From assembly GCA_021186555.1 (NCBI GenBank), contig JAJKFL010000001.1:56142031-56206030 (forward strand): 64,000 bases of DNA, given 5' to 3'. The notes under the pieces are model-generated. The model did not search any database, was not told the origin of the DNA, and saw nothing but the letters and a program-made list of their open reading frames with translations. Both the position numbers and the translations under genes were made by a program. Origin of the DNA: Reticulitermes speratus. Its lineage: Eukaryota; Arthropoda; Insecta; Blattodea; Rhinotermitidae. Positions 56,853-64,000 of the stretch are shown here, piece by piece (the stretch's first letter is position 1; every line of letters starts with the position of its first letter).

Positions 56853-58236
56853 TGGGATACTTTCACCCCGTCACGTAGCGTAATATGGGATCCTGTCACC
56901 CCGTCACGTAGCGTAATATGGGATCATGTCACCCCGTCACGTAGCGTAATATGGGATCCTGTCACCCCGTCATGTAGCGTAATATGGGATCCTGTCACCC
57001 CGTCACGTAGCGTAATATGGATCATGTCACCCCGTCACGTAGCGTAATATGGGATCCTGTCACCCCGTCATGTAGCGTAATATGGGATCCTGTCACCCCG
57101 TCACGTAGCGTAATATGGGATCCTGTCACCCCGTCATGTAGCGTAATATGGGATCCTGTCACCCCGTCATGTAGCGTAATATGGGATCCTGTCACCCCGT
57201 CATGTAGCGTAATATGGGATCCTGTCACCCCGTCATGTAGCGTAATATGGGATCCTGTCACCCCGTCACGTAGCGTAATATGGGATCATGTCACCCCATC
57301 ACGTAGCGTAATATGGGATCCTGTCACCCCGTCATGTAGCGTAATATGGGATCCTGTCACCCCGTCACGTAGCGTAATATGGGATCCTGTCACTCCATCA
57401 CGTAGCGTAATATGGGATCATGTCACCGTCATGTAGCGTAATATGGGATCCTGTCACCCGTCACGTAGCGTAATATGGGATCCTGTCACCCCGTCATGTA
57501 GCGTAATATGGGATCCTGTCACCCCGTCACGTAGCGTAATATGGGATCATGTCACCCCGTCACGTAGCGTAATATGGGATCCTGTCACCCCGTCATGTAG
57601 CGTAATATGGGATCCTGTCACCCCGTCACGTAGCGTAATATGGGATCCTGTCACCCCGTCATGTAGCGTAATATGGGATCCTGTCACCCCGTCACGTAGC
57701 GTAATATGGGATCCTGTCACCCCGTCATGTAGCGTAATATGGGATCCTGTCACCCCGTCACGTAGCGTAATATGGGATCCTGTCACCCCGTCACGTAGCG
57801 TAATATGGGATCATGTCACCCCGTCACGTAGCGTAATATGGGATCCTGTCACCCCGTCATGTAGCGTAATATGGGATCCTGTCACCCCGTCACGTAGCGT
57901 AATATGGGATCATGTCACCCCGTCACGTAGCGTAATATGGGATCCTGTCACCCCGTCATGTAGCGTAATATGGGATCCTGTCACCCCGTCACGTAGCGTA
58001 ATATGGGATCCTGTCACCCCGTCATGTAGCGTAATATGGGATCCTGTCACCCCGTCACGTAGCGTAATATGGGATCCTGTCACCCCGTCATGTAGCGTAA
58101 TATGGGATCCTGTTACCCCGTCACGTAGCGTAATATGGGATCCTGTCACCCCGTCATGTAGCGTAATATGGGATCCTGTCACCCCGTCATGTAGCGTAAT
58201 ATGGGATCCTGTCACCCCGTCACGTAGCGTAATATC
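56853..58236. repeat. 33-bp tandem array, about 42 copies
   Basis: The unit GTCACGTAGCGTAATATGGG plus ATCCTGTCACCCC recurs every 33 bases with two recurrent variants, CACGTAG/CATGTAG and ATCCTG/ATCATG. Most units carry GGATCC. Near 57420-57465 and 57020 a base or more is missing, which breaks the phase. Since 33 is a multiple of three, frames on both strands stay open (up to 282 codons); they are not genes. Confidence 0.98.
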
Positions 58237-59039
58237 CCCGAAGAACGAACTCCTGAGCCACGCCGCTGCGGAAGTTCCAAAACTCGTCTAAATAATCCCT
58301 AACATTTCAGTTCCTACCACGAATTGCTCGTTTATAACAAATACCAACTTATAATGCCTGTTGGGGAAACTGTCACTGCTCAGCTCGAGAAACATAAGGA
58401 GCTTACGAGTACATCGTATTTGCGACAATCGGGATTTCTGAACGTTGAAGAAAATAATACCTACTGTAAACATTATGCTTTTTAGGTTTAAAATTTACTG
58501 TCAACAAAATTAATTCACATGTGTTTGTTTTATTGCTCCTTCATTAAGCCTGTTGCACGGAAATGAAGAAAACCTTTCTTCCTTATTTCAAAACTATTTA
58601 TTATATTTCTTGGAAAATTTAATAGATTTTAAAAAGACGATTACAGCCTTCGATCCTGAAGTATTTTAACACACAAATAATCAGTTTATAAACTCTATAT
58701 TATTATTATTATTATTCTATTTTATGACGCTTTGGCCCTTTTCGGGACATAGCCTCCTCGTTGGCGGGTTTTCGAAACTGAGCCTTTATAAGGCGAGGAT
58801 ATCAGCCCCACGCCCAACTCCAATACATACATGCATTTTTGGCCTAATTACTATGCTTTAGCGCTAATAACTGCGTATTTTCCATCACAGTGTTTATGCA
58901 TTTCATTTTATTCTCATAATAAAAAGCGATAATTTTTATAAAGAACATAACACGTGTCTTTATACCGGAGAAGCAAAGATTTTCTCTGAAGTTGGAACCG
59001 AATTATGGGAGTTGGGAAGCATTGCGCATGCTTAGATAA
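58237..59039. other. No gene seen
   Basis: ATT microsatellite at about 58702-58716. A GC-richer segment follows (58725-58825, with TTCGGGACATAGCCTCCTCG), which looks like a repeat fragment I cannot place. Confidence 0.45.
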
Positions 59040-59300
59040 GAGGAATTCTTACAGGGCTTTGATGAAGTACCTGAAGGAATTACATGACTGGGAAGTATTA
59101 AATGTAGATTGGAAAATAATATTGAAATGGATCTTAAATAAAATATGAGGGATTGCACTGAACAGCTGGCTTAGGGTAAGAATAAGTGGCAGACTGCCGA
59201 GCACAAGGCAATGGACCTTCATGTTGCACTAAATGGGGAGAACTTGACTAGCGGAAGCAGTAGTAGCTTCTCAAAAGTGACTCTTCTCCGTGGAGTTACT
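59040..59300 (+). mobile_element. Decayed LINE 3' fragment
   Basis: The order ATATTGAAATGGATCTTAAA, TTAGGGTAAGAATAAGTGGC, AATGGACCTTCATGTTG, GGGGAGAACTTGACTAG, AGCTTCTCAAAAGTGACTC and CCGTGGAGTTACTTA follows the LINE tail at 47.6 kb through to its 3' end. No frame remains. Confidence 0.8.
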
Positions 59301-60910
59301 TAATTATAAACTTAGTTACTAGGAGCGAAACAAATCAAGTGCAAAATGCTGCTCTTAGCTGCGTTAGGCCTTTATCTTCATCCGCAAGTACCAGATACAC
59401 TACACAATTTGTCCACATTCGATTTGGGTTAAAATCGCTCAAAAATAACCGACACTTTAAATGAAGCCTATGTACTTTAATAATATATTACCACCATTGA
59501 GCTTCATAAATGAGACAAACCGTGTTATTTGTAAGGTACTCACTGAGGCCGAAGAAACAGTTCTAATTGAGACAGACTCATCTTTTTGAGGCACAGAATG
59601 AGGTTTCTTAACGCTCAACTGTTTTTTTAGAAACATTTGCGCGACATGCATCATCTACTATAAACGTAATCGACGATTGAGTATTATCGATTTAAGTCGA
59701 CGATGATCTATTGTAAGTTGCCAAGAAGGGCATACCTAGAAACCTCATAGCCTATTTTAAAATAATCTATGTTTGTGTGGAAAGTATTTACAAGTTAACA
59801 TCTAGGGAAAATAACAGAGGAAATTCCCCAGAGTTGTTAGGCCTTGCCAATATTTCCCCAATTTTTATTTATAATTTAGATAAATGTCAATTTTCAAAGG
59901 GATTGCAAAATGAAACAGGCGTACCTCTATTATTATTATTGGTAGTATTATTATTATTTTTTTATTATTAATTTGAGAGTATTAGTTGGCCTCATCTCTT
60001 ATGTAAGAACTCACGCAATAATGAACGTAGTTGTGTTATGGCTGATGCCTCTACAATTAAAATCGAATGAAGTGCATGACAGGAAACGCAAGGCAACATG
60101 ATAGCTCCTCTCCTATATGTAATTCAACATAGTGCAGGGACGTTAGGCATATTAATTTGTTTAGCAAAACCCTTTTGAGGCGGTTAGTGAATGTGTTTGA
60201 AGGGACGCAATGAGTTGCCACCGGATGGCAGCATTTACACGGGAATATAGCTCTATTCTAGGACGACCTGTGGGCTCCCTACGGACCGTGACATTACGCA
60301 AGGTCTAACTGATTACAGTGCGTACTTTATTGTGGTGGTGGGAAATAGTGTGTGTGTGGGTGTGTGTGCGGAACTGAGGCTCCTAACGATCCAATTATTC
60401 ATACACCTTGTGACAGATCGATGGACATCGAACATTAGTGGAACTGCGTTGACAGGGCAAAACGGATGCGCTAGGAGGGAATCCAATCCAAATGTCACTT
60501 TGTCTACAACAGATTCCACATTAACTGCCCTAGAAGTGAACCCGGCCCTAGGTGGTGAAAAGGTGACAACAGCCTGAGATATGGCACGACGGTTTATTTA
60601 GAACCAACAACTCTAATGGTTATACATATTAGAACCTTTCATTTTTAACGAGAATATTTCTATTACATCACCTACATGGCGTCAAATGAAACAGATGATT
60701 ATAAATGCCGTTGTAGAGACAAATAAATAGAAGGAAACAGTCCTAGCTTATTTCAAGGCACCATCGCAGCATTTGTTTCGTGAAACGAAAAATCGCAAGA
60801 AGGTTATCCGCAACTAAGTGCCATTCGAACCTGGTACCTCCAGAATAAAATTTGGAGTGTTATGTATACTTTAATATGTGCTTCATTATAATTAGACTGG
60901 GAACGTAAAT
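59301..60910. other. No gene seen
   Basis: TTA-rich microsatellite at about 59928-59968 and a GTGTGTGTGGGTGTGTG tract near 60349-60367. The frame at 60332-60577 has no recognisable domain. Confidence 0.5.
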
Positions 60911-60924
60911 AAATTTTAAGAGTA

Positions 60925-61230
60925 AAGGTACAGCAACCCCATTACAGGCCTAGACAGGCCCTGAGGGGTCCAGGAGGTTGAGGCGCCCAGATTTGTAGAC
61001 AATCGGCACATGAAGGTGGTAAGGTTGTCAGTCCTACGTACCGGTCGCCTTACCCCCCAGGAAATATTCCTGGTACTCATTTCTGTTAGAGGCTGAGTCG
61101 ATCTCAGGGCCATAGTGCGACCGAAACGATTATGTCAAGGAATTAATTCCAATGACACCATCGGGAATCGAACCCGCGACGTTCCGGTTTGTAGCGCAGT
61201 GCCTCAACCAACTACGCCACCGCGCGCCCC
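60925..61230 (-). mobile_element. tRNA-derived SINE3, full copy with TSD
   Basis: AAATTTTAAGAGTA (60911-60924) and AAATTGTAAGAGTA (61231-61244) form a 14-bp target-site duplication with one mismatch. On the minus strand the head begins GGGGCGCGCGGTGGCGTAG (A-box TGGCGTAGTTGG) and has a B-box GGGTTCGATTCCC; the body and 3' end match 56307-56583. It lacks a clear poly(A) tail, ending GGGGTTGCTGTACCTT. Confidence 0.92.
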
Positions 61231-61244
61231 AAATTGTAAGAGTA

Positions 61245-62540
61245 GGGTACGGAATATCGGAGTGGAATTGTTAAGGCCACTGGAGGTCCTCGGATAAATG
61301 GATATAACAAAAGAAGATATAATGTTCTTTGAAATGAAATTGATAAAGTCTACTTTTCTCTTGCATAAATTTTAATCTGACGTATGTACATTATTTTACT
61401 GATATACTTTGTCTTATTTCTGTGAGAGACTTAGGATTGTCCCGTAGATATTTTGTATTATAAATATTTTTATATAATATCAAAGATCCGCACCATATTA
61501 CTAATTTTTGACATACAAGTATATTTCATATATGATGTGTAGGAATTAATGTGACCCACATTTTGTAGCAAATTTCCTACTTCTAGACGAAGAGGTCAAA
61601 TAATTGTCTTCAAGCACGAGGCTGAAGAAATTTTTTGCACTTCCGCAAATTTGTTGTCTTATATTATACAAAACTGTGCTCTCAATAGACGTTACACCTT
61701 ACCCCAGAGTCTATGACCACACATAACATCAGGATCATGAAGTAATTGGGTCTTACCCTATTCTAGGTCATAGATCCCCAACCCGCGGCCCGCCAGGTTG
61801 CATTATGCGGCCCGCAGCCACATTTGTAAATTATGTATATGCTATAAAAATGACGAAGTAATTTAGGCGGTTAGGTATATCACTTACTGTTATTTTTCAG
61901 CGGGCAGCTTGCAAAGCAGCCCACCATAGCGGGTGAGAACTTTGCAATAAAACCTTTGGACTCGTATACTCTAGAAGGTTACAATTACGGCAGTAGGGTG
62001 AAATAAAAGAAATGTAAGTTGATATCATATTTGAAGAAAATTGGTCACGTGTTTCGAAAGTTGAAATGGGGACAACTAGAGACACACAAACACACACACA
62101 CACCGTGACTTTTATTCTCTTCAGGAACAAAAGCAACTTAATGAAAGAATTGAATAGGCCTATGTATTATGCATAAAAGAAAATATTAATTACTTTACGA
62201 GTCCCTGAAATGTAGAGAGGCTTAAAAATTGAAGGATAATAATTTAATTAAACGTAGGCTAATCCGAAAGGACGAAGAAATATGTGAGCAAGGAAAGAAA
62301 TTTTCAAAATAGGCAAGTTACTGAATTACTTAGTAATTAATAATAATTAACTGTATTTACTTGTACTTCTGAGAGTATCTCATGAACATCTAGTCGTATC
62401 TCTTACGCAGCTCTTACACCGGATGCAAAACACTGTGTTTATTGTAATGGACATTAAGGCAAGAATGATTATTTTCATTATTTGTGCGTAACACGTGGAT
62501 AAAGAAATTGCACCATAGACAGGTTTGTCACTGGTAGCTG
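61245..62540. other. No gene seen; possible hAT-like scrap
   Basis: AT-rich DNA. At 61769-61822 GATCCCCAACCCGCGGCCCG and ATTATGCGGCCCGCAG resemble the ends of widespread hAT-type non-autonomous elements as I remember them. An ACACAC run lies at about 62089-62103. No coding motif. Confidence 0.45.
61769..61822. mobile_element. Possible hAT-type transposon end fragment
   Basis: The CCCAACCCGCGGCCCGC signature, followed about 20 bases later by GCGGCCCGC, is familiar from hAT-derived repeats in many animals. No second end or 8-bp target duplication was located, so this rests on motif memory only. Confidence 0.3.
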
Positions 62541-63145
62541 GTGTGTTCAATAAGAGTACTGGCACTAATGATAGTTGTTTGTGTGTTCAATAAGAGTACT
62601 GGCACTAATGACAGTTGTTTGTGTATTCAATAAGAGTACTGGCACTAATGATAGTTGTTTGTGTGTTCAATAAGAGTACTGGAACTAAAGACAGTTGTTT
62701 GTGTGTTCAATAAGAGTACTGGCACTAATGACAGTTTTTTTGTGTGTTCAATAAGAGTACTGGCACTAATGATATTTGTTTGTGTGTTCAATAAGAGTAC
62801 TGGCACTCAATGACACTTGGTTTGTGTGTTCAATAAGAGTACTGGCACTAATGACAGTTGTTTGTGTGTTCAATAAGAGTACTGGCACTAATGACAGTTG
62901 TTTGTATGTTCAATAAGAGTACTGGCACTAATGACAGTTGTTTGTGTGTTCAATAAGAGTACTGGCACTAATGATATTTGTTTGTTGTTCAATAAGAGTA
63001 CTGGCACTAATGACACTTGTTTGTGTGTTCAATAAGAGTACTGGCACTAATGACAGTTGTTTGTGTGTTCAATAAGAGTACTGGCACTAATGACAGTTGT
63101 TTGTGTGTTCAATAAGAGTACTGGCACTAATGACAGTTGTTTGTC
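62541..63145. repeat. 40-bp tandem array, about 15 copies
   Basis: Units of GTGTGTTCAATAAGAGTACT plus GGCACTAATGACAGTTGTTT recur every 40 bases, with ATAGTTG, ATATTTG and ACACTTG variants and a few one-base indels. High similarity suggests recent expansion. Confidence 0.97.
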
Positions 63146-63455
63146 TAGCACATAAAACGTAGGCGAAGCAACAAAAGCGGCTTTCAAGTTTTTGTTCTAG
63201 AAAAGGAATTAAAATGCCACTTTCAACACGTACATAGATGTGGGACAATATTGTGTTGGATCTTCTGAATGGACTTGGGATGAGGTTTTTTTTTTTTGTT
63301 CTTCCATAGAATGTTCGTAATAGTTCCGTTAATGTGACATGTTGACATTTTGTCTGAGTGTCAGATGTAAACAAAGGAAAACACAAGTAAAGTTAGCACA
63401 GCAAAACGGGATATTTGACTGCTTTCAGGCTCCCGTTGCGGTGTCAATGAGATGA
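63146..63455. other. No gene seen
   Basis: Unique sequence with a T-run at about 63287-63297; no recognisable feature. Confidence 0.4.
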
Positions 63456-63650
63456 GCTCTGTTTTGGGATTTTACACAACGTAAAATGGTAGTTTCTTAC
63501 CGACGTTTCGGTACAACCTATATGTCCCACCTTCGAGGGACAAGCAGTCCAAGACTTGGGCTGCTTCATCCACGAATATTGGAACGATATGTTGTCCCGA
63601 AACGTCGGTACGAAACTACCAATTTACGCTGTGCAAAATCCCGAAAGAGC
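63456..63650. repeat. Inverted pair of ribozyme-bearing dispersed units
   Basis: Arms 63456-63517 (minus) and 63591-63650 (plus) match as reverse complements over about 60 bases (GTTGTMCCGAAACGTCGGTA, GAAACTACC, TTTACG.TGTG.AAAATCCC). The inner 70 bases carry decayed hammerhead-like boxes, such as CTCGAAGGTGGGACAT on minus, pointing outward. The same unit occurs singly at 9.8, 23.98 and 25.2 kb. Confidence 0.75.
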
Positions 63651-64000
63651 GCAAATGGTTATTTTACCATCATATGTATAGACATATACTAATTCTGGCG
63701 CCTTCACCTCTGACTTCCAATTGGTTATCTCAAACAACGCAACGCTTATTGAAAAAGCATACTGAACATAAACTGCGCGTGTCATAGTAATCCATAAACC
63801 ACCATTGCGGTACATTAGTGTATTGTGTTAAATCTGTGTTTGTGTAAGATTTTGTACACAAAATGTGTCGGCCTGTGTTTGGTCATATCAGGAAAATCAT
63901 CCATATGCAATATTAGCAATTACTGCTGGCTTTGTGTTTGCATCACATATGCGCCAAGAATGGCATATCTACAAATTGTTTTCTAAACGATATTCTGTTT
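63651..64000. other. No gene seen at window end
   Basis: Unique AT-rich sequence; a gene continuing past the window edge cannot be excluded. Confidence 0.4.

Noticed and set aside
57443-58291. 282-codon open frame reading SVIWDPVTPS repeats
   Set aside because: It lies almost wholly in the 33-bp tandem array, whose period keeps frame; the opposite strand is equally open. No start context, domain or codon-usage support.

Overview
The window looks like repeat-dense, AT-rich DNA of an insect. Non-LTR retrotransposon (LINE) tails, tRNA-derived SINEs, mariner and Tc1/mariner-like DNA transposons and long tandem arrays fill most of it. The wording of the LINE C-terminal tail (a [10 protein letters not shown]-type segment, a GGMDWID-type segment and a 3' end of TTAG repeats) resembles what I know from cockroach and other insect genomes. 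The taxon is inference. I found no host protein-coding gene, rRNA, genuine tRNA or CRISPR array that I could support. Most long open frames come from tandem repeats whose period is a multiple of three, or from transposons.

Layout. 1-2.3 kb is unique sequence with a GC-richer patch near 1.1-1.6 kb. 2.3-4.1 kb is a 49-bp array. 5.2-5.6 kb is a short inverted-repeat transposon, 6.0-7.0 kb a broken LINE reverse transcriptase, and 7.0-7.8 kb a 54-bp array. 10.8-13.7 kb is a DD41D-type element carrying a nested, structurally perfect mariner with an intact 345-354 aa transposase. 17.3-17.9 kb is a second member of the 5.2-kb family, 19.3-20.6 kb a second, frameshifted mariner, and 24.7-25.4 kb a deleted relative of the 10.8-kb element. 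26.3-26.7 kb is a SINE with target-site duplication. 28.9-30.9 kb holds LINE and SINE debris, including a LINE whose 5' region is fused to its 3' end. 33 kb holds another transposase remnant, 34.5-35.2 kb a 72-bp array, and 36.1-36.5 kb an inverted repeat holding a 78-bp transposon made only of two ends. 37.5-38.4 kb is a 5'-truncated LINE with an intact RNase H domain and a 12-bp target-site duplication. 39.7 and 44.1 kb are SINE copies. 41.9-43.6 kb is a 52-bp array, 45.4-46.3 kb a duplicated 36-bp array module, and 47.6-48.1 kb a LINE tail inserted in another dispersed repeat. 49.1-53.8 kb is a 4.7-kb satellite of 65/66-bp monomers, 56.9-58.2 kb a 33-bp array and 62.5-63.1 kb a 40-bp array. 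Two minus-strand SINEs lie at 56.3 and 60.9 kb.

The most interesting signal is a set of short elements on both strands that fit the hammerhead ribozyme layout: a CTGANGA-like box, a stem II hairpin, GAAA, a short stem III, an NUH cleavage triplet and a closing stem I. They lie at about 4.37, 23.98, 30.19, 35.60 and 36.46 kb, with decayed versions at 9.85, 25.23, 32.27 and 63.5 kb. Such motifs are known from Penelope-like retroelements, but no Penelope reverse transcriptase is visible here. The parts of the window do not form one pathway: the history is one of successive and nested insertions plus array expansion.
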